Translations under genes and position numbers: made by a program | The notes under the pieces: generated by a model | Seen by the model: the letters and a program-made list of their open reading frames with translations, nothing else | What the model was told of the DNA's origin: nothing | The model's database searches: none | Source of the DNA: Lujinxingia litoralis | GTDB taxonomy: Bacteria; Myxococcota_A; Bradymonadia; Bradymonadales; Bradymonadaceae | Length of the DNA stretch: 64,000 bases | NCBI RefSeq assembly: GCF_003260125.1 | Contig: NZ_QHKO01000005.1 | Coordinates: 360,250-424,249 of the forward strand | Direction: 5' to 3' | Shown here: piece after piece, positions 57,230 to 64,000 of the stretch | How the letters are laid out: every line of letters starts with the position of its first letter | Position numbering within the stretch: the first letter of the stretch is position 1

Positions 57230-57496
57230 ATGCTCAAACACCTCCTCGTACTCGGCGTCTTCTGCGTGCTGGTCTTCGGGGCCTTTACCGCCCTGGCCTT
57301 TGTCTTCAGCCCGGATAACAGCCCGCCGGTCGACCACGAAAACGACCTCGTCCGCACCCGTAACGACCAGCGGATCGTGTACTACGGCCGCGCGGGCTAC
57401 TACGGCGTGGGACGCCCGGGCCTCCACCGCTCCGGGCGCCTGGGCAGCGTGGGGAACCGCAGTTTCCGGGGCGGCGGACTGCACGGCGGAAAATAA
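57230..57496 (+). CDS. Small membrane-anchored Gly/Arg-rich protein
   Basis: An 88-residue protein: an N-terminal membrane segment (residues of about 4-27), a hydrophilic middle with VRTRNDQRIVYYGRAGYYG, and a C-terminus rich in Gly, Arg and Ser ending in FRGGGLHGGK. I do not recognise the family; a DUF4247-like small partner of the polyamine locus is possible but unverified. It lies 39 bases after the synthase gene on the same strand. Confidence 0.65.
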   Translation: MLKHLLVLGVFCVLVFGAFTALAFVFSPDNSPPVDHENDLVRTRNDQRIVYYGRAGYYGVGRPGLHRSGRLGSVGNRSFRGGGLHGGK

Positions 57497-57508
57497 CCCA
57501 CGACCACC

Positions 57509-57731
57509 TTTTCCCCTTTAATTTCAACAACCTGCAACGACCGGGAGTCGCCTCGAAAAGCGACCGGGAGTCACCCCGAAAAGCGACCGGGAGTCACCCC
57601 GAAAAGCGACCGGGAGTCGCCTCGAAAAGCGACCGGGAGTCACCCCGAAAAGCGACCGGGAGTCACCCTGAGACGGGACCCCCGGTCATCTTTTCCCCTG
57701 TTATTTCCGACACCTGCACTGACCGGGAGTC
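57509..57731. repeat. 23-bp tandem repeat array between two copies of a 42-bp element
   Basis: GACCGGGAGTC recurs at 57539, 57562, 57585, 57608, 57631 and 57654, exactly 23 bases apart, with CACCCCGAAAAGC or GCCTCGAAAAGC filling the unit. A further copy sits at 57721. The segment from CTTTTCCCC through ATTTC to the GACCGGGAGTC core occurs both at about 57509-57550 and at 57690-57731, bracketing the array. The region lies between converging genes and has no credible ORF. Confidence 0.9.
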
Positions 57732-57754
57732 ACCCCCGGGGAGTCCCCCCCACC

Positions 57755-58621
57755 TCAGAGCTCGCGCTCTACCCAGCGCAGGTCAAAGGCCAGCTCCACC
57801 GGAACTTCACTCGCGCAGGGATCGCAGAAGCCCTGGCACACCAGCGTCAAGTTTGCCTCGCCAGCGACCTCCCGGGCCGCCTCATCGTAGTGCGAGATCG
57901 CGGCCATCGTCGTCGCTACAAACGAGCAGGTGTTCCCGGTCGCCGTCTCCACAAGCCCCACCTCCAGCAGCAGCTGCGATGGCGTCTCGGCGCCGGACTC
58001 CGGCAGGGTCAGCCCGTAGGTCAACGCGGTGCCCGCGCCCGAGAAAAAGAGCATGTTGCCCATGCGATGAGCCTCCACCGTGGGCTCCTCCCCCTCCACC
58101 GTGGTGGGCTCATTGCCATGAAAGCCCACCGTGATCGTGCCACCCGAGAGCTCCGGCACCTCATCAGGGTCGGTGTAGCGCTGGCAATCCTCAGAGCAGC
58201 CTTCCTCCCCGTCGCAGGCCTCGCCAAATTCCACCTGCCCGTTGCCGCACTCCGGCGAGTTGCTCAGACACGCCATCCCCGAGCCATCCTCCAACTCGGT
58301 GCAGGTGTACCCCTCGGCGCAGCTGCTCACACAGGGACGGCTGCAGTACGAGGCCCCCACCTCCTGATGCGACACGCAGATTCCGCCCTCGCAGCCCTCA
58401 TCCTCCTCAGCACAGCTCGCCAGATTGCAGATCAGGTTGCAGGGCTCTCCCAGGTCTTCGGGCTCCTCCTGCGGGTCCCCCTCGACGTCCGCGCACGCGT
58501 CCACGCACACGTCTGGCGAGTCGCCCGCGTCCGGGTCGTCCGCCCGGCGGTTGTCACCGCCCTCACACCCCAGCGTCCCACCGAGAAGGCACGCCATCAC
58601 CATCATCTTCCAGCTCTTCAT
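57755..58621 (-). CDS. Cys-rich lipoprotein with DUF4215-type repeat
   Basis: A 288-residue protein: lipobox LLGGTLGC, an Asp-rich linker, then two Cys-rich segments (CNLICNLASCAEEDEGCEGG and SYCSRPCVSSCAEGYTC). CGNGQVEFGEACDGEEGC is the DUF4215-type Cys repeat widely found in Myxococcota surface proteins. The C-terminal 130 residues are beta-rich, with another Cys pair (CQGFCDPC). Disulfides are expected, so it is exposed outside the cytoplasm. AGAGG precedes ATG 58621. Confidence 0.85.
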   Translation of the reverse strand: MKSWKMMVMACLLGGTLGCEGGDNRRADDPDAGDSPDVCVDACADVEGDPQEEPEDLGEPCNLICNLASCAEEDEGCEGGICVSHQEVGASYCSRPCVSSCAEGYTCTELEDGSGMACLSNSPECGNGQVEFGEACDGEEGCSEDCQRYTDPDEVPELSGGTITVGFHGNEPTTVEGEEPTVEAHRMGNMLFFSGAGTALTYGLTLPESGAETPSQLLLEVGLVETATGNTCSFVATTMAAISHYDEAAREVAGEANLTLVCQGFCDPCASEVPVELAFDLRWVEREL

Positions 58622-58731
58622 ACAAACCTCTCGTCAAGCCGGGCCCTTAGAGAGGCCCCGCCAACCATTCCAATGCGCGGGCTGAGGACCTCTCATAACA
58701 TAGCGCCCGCCGGCGCACCAACCGGCGCCCC

Positions 58732-60084
58732 TCAACGCACCCAGACACCAGCAAGGTGGGCCACGTTGCTGGGGTCGATCCAGTGCAGATAGAGCGGTCC
58801 CTCCTGCTTCCGAAACGCCCCCGGGTTAAGCACCACCTCGATGCGCGTGTCACTCCAGCTTACGATGCGCTGCAACTCCACCTGCGTGCTCGCCAGGTAC
58901 TCGGCCCCATCCGTCAGCACCACGCGCCGCCAACTGTCGTCGATGTACACCTCCCCAAAGGTGTAGTCCGACTGCTCATAGCCCGCCGGCTCCGGCCCCA
59001 CCTGATGGTAAAACCCACGCGTCGCATCCCAGTAGGTGGTGGGCGTGTAACGTCCCAGCTCCTCGTCGCCAGGCCCCAGGTTCATCGCCGGCAACCAGAG
59101 CTGGCGGCCGGTATCCGCAAACCAGTACTGCCACTGATTAAAGATCATACCCGGCTCGGTGTCGCCAGTGGGATCGATGAACATCTCCTCCAGATGCCAG
59201 CGCGTGAGGTCCCCCTCGGGCAGCGACGACCATACCGGCACGCGGTAGCCATTCTCCAGCGGTGGCGGAAACACCAGCGTGCCCCCCTCGCTGTACTGCC
59301 ACTGATTTTTACCAATATTGCCTGCCGCCGAGCCCCCCCAGCCCTCCTGCAGGCTGTCGCGCTGGGAGCCCCGCATCGTTTTCAACGAGTTATCGTTCTG
59401 CCCCCCGGGGTAACGGACACGCGAGGCGTAATAATATCGCCCGTCGCGAAACGGCGTCGGCTCGCCGGTCTTTCCACCGGTGGCCGCCACCCCCATAAAG
59501 TACGCCCCGCTCTTGCGATCCCCCTGACCGCCGCCGGCCGGCCCCAGGTAGTGCGCCGGACCTCCGGGGTAACGCAAGCCCTCTCCCTCCCGCTGATACA
59601 CCGGGTTGGCCCGCGGCGACTCCCTGCCGTAAAGCGGCGAGCCTTCCACCTCCTGACCATGCGCCAGCGCGGCGTTAAACCCCTCGGCCTGACCGCGCAC
59701 GTAGACCTCATCGCCGAAGTCCCACAAAAGCGCCGGCCCCCCACCGGGCTTCTCCCCAAAGCGCACGGCGGCGCTCCCCACCCCGATCACCACCGGCCCC
59801 CCCACCTCCGACACGCCGCTCACCTCATAGCCCTGCCGACTCTCCCAGTGCGGCGCGTCGTCGCCGATGTCCCCGCTTTCCGACTCGCCAGCGTCCCTCT
59901 CCCCCCCATTGTCCACGTCATCTGCGTCGTCGCCCACGTCCTCCGGCGCGGCTACATCGGCATCCTCACCCACATCGTCGCCCCCTCCCGCATCCCACCG
60001 CTGCGCCGACCCGCTCGGCTCACTGCTACACGCCACCGCCCCGGACAGCACCAGCATCACCAGCCTTTGCCTCCACCTGCGCAT
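58732..60084 (-). CDS. Large secreted lipoprotein with repeated DSWR/YTP-type segments
   Basis: A 450-residue protein. ATG 60084 has a perfect AAGGAGGATGC leader and gives the signal peptide MRRWRQRLVMLVLSGAVAC; the longer frame to 60180 is not needed. A linker of about 60 residues rich in Asp and Gly follows. The body is aromatic-rich with YYYASRVRYPGG, NIGKNQWQYSEGGT, NQWQYWFADTGRQLW and an IPT/Ig-like C-terminal end (RIVSWSDTRIEVVLNP). I do not recognise the middle domain; it could bind polysaccharide. Confidence 0.7.
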   Translation of the reverse strand: MRRWRQRLVMLVLSGAVACSSEPSGSAQRWDAGGGDDVGEDADVAAPEDVGDDADDVDNGGERDAGESESGDIGDDAPHWESRQGYEVSGVSEVGGPVVIGVGSAAVRFGEKPGGGPALLWDFGDEVYVRGQAEGFNAALAHGQEVEGSPLYGRESPRANPVYQREGEGLRYPGGPAHYLGPAGGGQGDRKSGAYFMGVAATGGKTGEPTPFRDGRYYYASRVRYPGGQNDNSLKTMRGSQRDSLQEGWGGSAAGNIGKNQWQYSEGGTLVFPPPLENGYRVPVWSSLPEGDLTRWHLEEMFIDPTGDTEPGMIFNQWQYWFADTGRQLWLPAMNLGPGDEELGRYTPTTYWDATRGFYHQVGPEPAGYEQSDYTFGEVYIDDSWRRVVLTDGAEYLASTQVELQRIVSWSDTRIEVVLNPGAFRKQEGPLYLHWIDPSNVAHLAGVWVR

Positions 60085-60303
60085 GCATCCTCCTTCGCTG
60101 CACTTTGATAGGCTCAACCCACCCCGTGTAGCACGCCGGGACCTTGAGAGCATGACGTGAGCCTTGACGCAGCGCATCATAACCTTTGAACAACTACCTC
60201 GTTTGGCGTAAGCTCATCAGTCCATTGCTGATTCATCGCCGCGCCCCGGGGGCGCGCCCCCTTCGCCACCGCTAAAGGGGGCCAGAATTGCCAGAGGTTT
60301 TCG

Positions 60304-61107
60304 ATGTCACCTGTAGTTCCCCGCGCCCCTACTCGCCAGACCGCCTTCCCACTCCCCATCTGCTTCGCCCTGGGACTGTTGAGCCCGCTTCCCTCGGCCT
60401 GTGGTGAGGGCGGCGCCCCCTACGATCAGCTCAACTCGGAGTGGGAGTTTGAGGAGCCCGGCCTCTCCGAAACTCCGGACACTCCCGATGTCGACACCGA
60501 CGCCCCCCCGGAGCTCCCCGAGAACGAAGGTCGCTACCTGGCCCCCCTTCCCGAGGGCTTTGAGGTCGAGCGCTTCGACGACGCCATCGTCTTCCATCTG
60601 GAGTGGGAACACCTCACCGACGAGCGCCCGCTGGTGAGCAAGTCCGTGGATCTCGATCTGGTCTACTGCCGCACCCCGCCGGCGACCACCTTCACCCGCC
60701 TCGAGCCCGAGCACTGCGTGGCCTGGAGCACCCCGGAGGTCACCTGGGAAGAGGGCGGCAACAGCGTCCTGATTCGCACCGGCCCCGACGCCACCCGCGA
60801 CGGCATTCCCGAGCAAATCGGCCACCCCTCCCTGCAACAACACGACACCCACGTGGGCGTCCTCTACGCCAGCGGCGGCTACGAGGCCCGCGCCACCCTG
60901 AGCGTCTACGTCGATGGCGAGCTCTACCAACAGAAGGAGCAGATCTTAAGCGAGCGCGGCCAGACCTGGTACGCCCTCATCGCCTCCTGGAACGCCATCA
61001 CAATCTCACCGGCCCTGCGGGCCGCCCCCCCCTGCGCCGCCCTCCCCGACGCCGAGTGCGCCAACACCCAACTCTACCTCGGCCCGGTCCCACTCGCCGA
61101 TGACTGA
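60304..61107 (+). CDS. Lipoprotein paralogue 1 of a tandem triplet
   Basis: A 267-residue protein. The signal peptide ends at PLPSAC, and an acidic Pro-rich linker leads to a single domain beginning IVFHLEWEHLTDE and SVDLDLVYCRTP. The same pattern (hydrophobic strand, W-E, then LDLxxC) starts the domain in the next two genes. It resembles beta-sandwich domains of the DUF2135/YfaP kind with the D-L-D-L-H motif, which is a hypothesis. AGAGG precedes ATG 60304. The gene lies 30 bases before paralogue 2. Confidence 0.7.
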   Translation: MSPVVPRAPTRQTAFPLPICFALGLLSPLPSACGEGGAPYDQLNSEWEFEEPGLSETPDTPDVDTDAPPELPENEGRYLAPLPEGFEVERFDDAIVFHLEWEHLTDERPLVSKSVDLDLVYCRTPPATTFTRLEPEHCVAWSTPEVTWEEGGNSVLIRTGPDATRDGIPEQIGHPSLQQHDTHVGVLYASGGYEARATLSVYVDGELYQQKEQILSERGQTWYALIASWNAITISPALRAAPPCAALPDAECANTQLYLGPVPLADD

Positions 61108-61137
61108 CGCTAACCCCCTCCCCCCGGAGACCACACC

Positions 61138-61884
61138 ATGAGCCTGAGACGCCTTGCCCTACTTGTTGCCCTTTTCCCCGCGCTGCTCACCGCCTGCCAC
61201 GAAGAAAGCCCCCAGGACTGCCCCTCCGACGCCTGCCAGGAGACGCCCGCTGACACCGGCCTCGACGCCGCCGAAGACGCCGAACCCGACGCCGAACCCG
61301 ACGCCGACTGGGAGCCCGACCCCGGACCGGAGCGCCCGACAACCGGCATCGTTATCGAGCTGACATGGGAGGCTCTGGAGTACAGCGCCGATGACCTGAC
61401 CCTCCATGAACAGAATCAATCAGACCTGGACCTCCACTTCTGCGATGACAACGCGGGGCAATTTGGCAGTCGTAGCGACAGCTGCGTCAGCTTTCTGTCC
61501 CGACAGTTTGGCACCCCCGGACTGGCCACAGACGCCGAGGGCAATCCCACCGACGTCCACGTCGATCTGCTTTATGACTCCTACCTCGCCGCCTACCCGG
61601 AGGTCATTACCCTGAGCGGACCGCCCCAAAATCGCAGCCATCTGATGGTCAACCCCTACTCCCTCTATCATCCCCGGGTGCGCGCAAACCTGAGCATCTA
61701 CCACGATAACGAACTCATCCAGACCTTCACCCACGACTTCGAGCAATCCGAGGCCCCGACTCCCCACTGGTACGTCGCCACCATCGACTGGGCCCTGGAC
61801 CCGGCCGAATCGATCATCATCTCGCCACCGACCTGCCTCGACCCGGACGCTCCCGACTCCATGGCACTCTGCACCCGGGATTGA
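61138..61884 (+). CDS. Lipoprotein paralogue 2 of a tandem triplet
   Basis: A 248-residue protein: lipobox ALLTAC, an Asp/Pro-rich linker of about 45 residues, then IVIELTWEALEYS and SDLDLHFCDDN. The closing part has ANLSIYHDNELIQTFTHDFE and HWYVATIDWALDPAESIII, aligning with LSVYVDGELYQQKEQIL and WYALIASWNAITIS of paralogue 1. The function is unknown. GGAG precedes ATG 61138. Confidence 0.7.
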   Translation: MSLRRLALLVALFPALLTACHEESPQDCPSDACQETPADTGLDAAEDAEPDAEPDADWEPDPGPERPTTGIVIELTWEALEYSADDLTLHEQNQSDLDLHFCDDNAGQFGSRSDSCVSFLSRQFGTPGLATDAEGNPTDVHVDLLYDSYLAAYPEVITLSGPPQNRSHLMVNPYSLYHPRVRANLSIYHDNELIQTFTHDFEQSEAPTPHWYVATIDWALDPAESIIISPPTCLDPDAPDSMALCTRD

Positions 61885-62222
61885 CCTTTTCGGGGAGCCG
61901 CCCCCTCCAACGAAGGCCAATGCCTCCCGCCGCCGCTGCCTCCAGCGGCGGCGGCCCCGGCACCACCGCCCCGCTCCTGCTGACCGCTTTCGGGGCAATC
62001 AAGCGGCCACGCCGCCGCTGCGCAAACCACACTACTAACATTTGAAACACCCCCCTCCTTCTGGGTAGCTTGAGCCCATCATCCCACCCTCGCCGGAGAG
62101 ACATCGCACGCCACACTGTACGCGATGCTCTCGAGACAACCGACGTGACATCAAAAGCAGCTCAGAGCGTATCCCCCATTCAACCATGATTTCAGACACT
62201 TAACATCCACAGGACACTCATC
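61885..62222. other. Non-coding gap inside the triplet
   Basis: A GC-rich hairpin zone at about 61925-61960 (GCCGCCGCTG with CAGCGGCGGC) is followed by less GC-rich sequence leading to paralogue 3. I see no ORF with a ribosome site. A separate promoter for paralogue 3 is likely in the last 150 bases. Confidence 0.5.
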
Positions 62223-62912
62223 ATGCGCCCTACCCTCCCCATCAGCGCCCTCTGCGCCCTACTCCTGCTCACCAACGCCTGCACCTCCGAGAGCGTTGAC
62301 ACCGCCGACTGCCCCGACGCCCCCTGCGACGGCCCCCCCTCAGACGCCCCCCCGCTCCCCGAAGACGAGGTCGTCATCGAACTCGCCTGGGAAAAACTCA
62401 CCCCCGGCGACGAGGCATCGGACTTCCAGGGCGCCCTGGACCTCTACTACTGCAACTCCGAACAGACCTCGTTCTCCCAGGCGATTGACGAAAACGACTG
62501 CGTCTTCTGGGACAACAGCCCGGCCTCCCTCCAGCCCGATGGCGCCGACGCGGTGCCCGTCACCATGGTCAACACCGCCGGCTACACCGATCCCCCCAAC
62601 TACATCGTGCACGACGCGCTCCCCTCCGGACGCACCCACATCGTCGCCATGGGCCACAATCACACCGACGCCATTCGCGCCCACGCCCGCGTCTACCTTG
62701 CCGGCGAGCTCATCTGGGAAGCCTCCCAGGAGATTGGCGAAAAAGATATCCAGACCCCCTGGTACGCCGGATACATCGACTGGCACGAGGACCTGGCCCA
62801 GGTCACCGTCTCCCCGGGCATCCCCTGCGCCGACCTTGCCGAGCCGGCATGCCACGCCGAGAGCGAGGTCCTCTACGAGAAGTACGCCACGCTGAGCTTC
62901 CAACAGAATTAA
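62223..62912 (+). CDS. Lipoprotein paralogue 3 of a tandem triplet
   Basis: A 229-residue protein: lipobox LLTNAC, a short linker with two Cys, then VVIELAWEKLTPGD and ALDLYYCNSEQ, followed by CVFWDNSP. The C-terminal HARVYLAGELIWEASQEI and WYAGYIDWHEDLAQVTVS match the other two copies. AGGA precedes ATG 62223. The 338-base gap to paralogue 2 suggests its own promoter. Confidence 0.7.
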   Translation: MRPTLPISALCALLLLTNACTSESVDTADCPDAPCDGPPSDAPPLPEDEVVIELAWEKLTPGDEASDFQGALDLYYCNSEQTSFSQAIDENDCVFWDNSPASLQPDGADAVPVTMVNTAGYTDPPNYIVHDALPSGRTHIVAMGHNHTDAIRAHARVYLAGELIWEASQEIGEKDIQTPWYAGYIDWHEDLAQVTVSPGIPCADLAEPACHAESEVLYEKYATLSFQQN

Positions 62913-62943
62913 GCGCAACCCGCACCCCCCCGGCCACAGCACA

Positions 62944-62971
62944 CGCCGGATGCCCGCGAGGGCATCCGGCG
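62944..62971. repeat. 12-bp inverted repeat CGCCGGATGCCC / GGGCATCCGGCG
   Basis: A perfect stem with loop GCGA, 32 bases after the stop of paralogue 3. Without a T-tract it is not a standard terminator, though it may stall or protect transcripts. It shares GGATGCC arms with 4139-4161. Confidence 0.65.
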
Positions 62972-63034
62972 CGCTCCGGTCCCCCTCCCCTTTGATCTGT
63001 CCCCCTCTTCACTCCCGACAAGAACCACGGACAC

Positions 63035-63106
63035 GAACCCGAGCACGAGTCCGAGCACCAGCACGAGCACGAGGTCGAGGTCGAGGTCGAGGTCGAGGTC
63101 GAGGTC
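63035..63106. repeat. Hexanucleotide repeat, including six perfect GAGGTC units
   Basis: Loose GAGCAC-type units from about 63035 are followed by six exact GAGGTC units at 63071-63106. The tract ends abruptly where the IS sequence begins, so it may have been an insertion target. Simple-repeat ORFs through it are not credible genes. Confidence 0.85.
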
Positions 63107-63174
63107 CCCCCTGTGTCAGCGTAGTTGCCGCATGAACTTTCCAAACCATTTGGGGGCGGCAACGTGAGGTTATC

Positions 63175-63681
63175 ATGGCGTATTCAGCGGGATTTAGAGA
63201 ACGTGTGGTGCAGAAGATGTTCGGGCCGGAGCGCAGCTCTGTCGCCGAGTTGATGGAAGAGACGGGTGTGGCACGAGCGACGCTGGGCCGGTGGCGCAGA
63301 GAAGCGGTAAACGGAGGTAGTGTGAGCGGAAAGTCCGGGAGAAGGCGCAGCAAACCACCCAAAGAGAAGATTCGTATTGTGATGGAAGCCGCCGGCCTCT
63401 CGGAGGAGGAGCTCGGCGCGTTTCTGCGCCGGGAAGGGCTTCATGAGGCTGATTTGGTGCGCCTTCGGCAGGAGGTTTTGGAGGCTGCCGAAAAAGGGCT
63501 TTCGCCGCAGAAACAAAAGGCCGCGGAGCCTGAAAACAAAGAACTCAAACGGGTCAAAAAAGAGCTCGCCCGTAAGGAGAAGGCCCTGGCGGAGGCGGCG
63601 GCGTTGCTGGTTTTGCAGGGAAAGCTCAAGGCGTATTTCTCGGAGGACGAGGACGACGACACGACGAAGACGAAAGGTTAA
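63175..63681 (+). CDS. IS3-type transposase OrfA
   Basis: A 168-residue protein. The N-terminal helix-turn-helix (YSAGFRERVVQKMFG, SVAELMEETGVARATLGRWR) is the IS3 OrfA DNA-binding domain. A basic linker and a coiled-coil end (ELKRVKKELARKEKALAEAAALL) follow, ending in an acidic tail. It has lower GC and more AAA/AAG codons than the lipoprotein genes upstream, as expected for a mobile element. OrfB starts 2 bases downstream. Confidence 0.85.
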   Translation: MAYSAGFRERVVQKMFGPERSSVAELMEETGVARATLGRWRREAVNGGSVSGKSGRRRSKPPKEKIRIVMEAAGLSEEELGAFLRREGLHEADLVRLRQEVLEAAEKGLSPQKQKAAEPENKELKRVKKELARKEKALAEAAALLVLQGKLKAYFSEDEDDDTTKTKG

Positions 63682-63683
63682 CG

Positions 63684-64000
63684 GTGCTGAGCTGGGCGGA
63701 GGAGGCGCAGCGCGACGGCGCCAGACTCTCGTCCATCTGCAAAGTACTGGGGTTGAACAAGCGCACCCTTGAGCGCTGGCGCGCCCGGGGTGGGGGCTCT
63801 GACCGACGTCAGGGCCCGCGCACCTCCCCGGCCAATAAGTTGAGTGCGGTCGAGCGCGCGCAGGTTCTCAAGGCCGCGAACAGCCCGGAGTTTCGCGATA
63901 AATCGCCTCACCAAATCGTGCCCCTGCTGGCGGACCGCGGTGTGTATCTGGCCTCCGAATCGACCTTTTATCGGGTGCTACGCGAGGCCAAAATGCTGCG
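63684..64000 (+). CDS. IS3-type transposase OrfB, cut by window edge
   Basis: The frame is open from GTG 63684 (AGG upstream) to the window end, 105 codons. It begins with a second helix-turn-helix (SSICKVLGLNKRTLERWRA), then the segment PANKLSAVERAQVLKAANSP and LLADRGVYLASESTFYRVLR typical of IS3 OrfB before the DDE integrase core, which lies outside. The gap to OrfA is 2 bases, so coupling by re-initiation or frameshifting is possible. Confidence 0.8.
   Translation, partial: MLSWAEEAQRDGARLSSICKVLGLNKRTLERWRARGGGSDRRQGPRTSPANKLSAVERAQVLKAANSPEFRDKSPHQIVPLLADRGVYLASESTFYRVLREAKML

Larger units (their letters stand above)
63112..64000 (+). mobile_element. IS3-family insertion sequence, right end outside window
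   Basis: Two ORFs in the usual OrfA/OrfB order follow the repeat tract. The left end is placed at TGTGTCAGCGTAG (63112) because the simple repeat stops there and IS3-type ends begin with TG; this boundary is a guess. The right inverted repeat and target duplication cannot be seen. Confidence 0.7.

Noticed and set aside
55592..57484. A 630-codon minus-strand frame across the aminopropyltransferase gene
   Set aside because: Antisense shadow with an unnatural His/Gln/Asp composition, covering a gene with clear motifs.
53454..57496. Assigning the spermidine-synthase-like gene as speE
   Set aside because: The fused membrane region and the DUF350/DUF4178 context indicate a different role from the soluble housekeeping enzyme.
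62803..63162. Minus-strand Ser/Thr-Cys-rich ORF over the hexanucleotide repeat
   Set aside because: It is a translation of simple repeats overlapping the end of paralogue 3 and the IS end; no ribosome site.

Overview
The window is GC-rich DNA with long ORFs, GC-ending codons, short intergenic gaps and very many lipoprotein signal peptides followed by Asp/Pro/Glu-rich linkers. It also carries Hanks-type kinases, a mevalonate pathway and Cys-rich myxobacterial-type repeats. Together these point to a predatory-type deltaproteobacterium of the Myxococcota; my best guess is the Bradymonadales, inferred from protein style and not from a marker gene. I see no rRNA, tRNA, CRISPR array or replication origin.

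Layout. 1-2297: two zinc-ribbon/lipobox proteins on the minus strand around a radical SAM/SPASM enzyme. 2487-8591: a membrane GT-C-like protein, an LTA-synthase-like sulfatase-fold enzyme and a propeller lipoprotein. 8592-9112: a 43-bp tandem repeat between converging genes. 9113-15361: nth, a Tic20/DUF4870-like protein, fumC, aat, a macro-domain protein and two mevalonate genes. 15495-23042: clpB, a pseudokinase, a propeller with a C-terminal anchor and a Ser/Thr kinase. 23157-28119: two large lipoproteins that look like Ig domains plus a BPI/TULIP-type lipid-binding fold. 28223-32262 (minus strand): CAP lipoprotein, nitrilase-family hydrolase, GNAT, upp and an SDR.

32416-44897: an unknown lipoprotein, a zinc-ribbon/transmembrane protein with a FAM20-like kinase domain, a histidine kinase, a 42-bp repeat array, an orphan BREX-type ATPase, a hydrolase, an M15 peptidase lipoprotein and an Ig lipoprotein. 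45154-50941: TM2 protein, HtrA protease and a complete phosphonate-type ABC transporter. 50951-53299: DUF429-like protein, small lipoprotein and MarC. 53454-57496: a DUF4178-DUF4178-DUF350-spermidine-synthase-like membrane locus. 57539-57731: a 23-bp repeat array. 57755-62912: Cys-rich and other lipoproteins, including three tandem paralogues. 63112-64000: the left part of an IS3-type element that runs off the window.

The most unexpected signal is not a gene. The word CTCGCCAG/CTGGCGAG is strongly over-represented by hand count, it bends synonymous codon choice inside genes, and inverted pairs of it form terminator stems. That is the pattern of DNA-uptake sequences in Neisseria and Pasteurellaceae. 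Also notable are the tandem zinc-ribbon/radical SAM genes, the FAM20-like kinase fusion, the BPI-like lipoproteins and a palindrome shared by several intergenic repeats.
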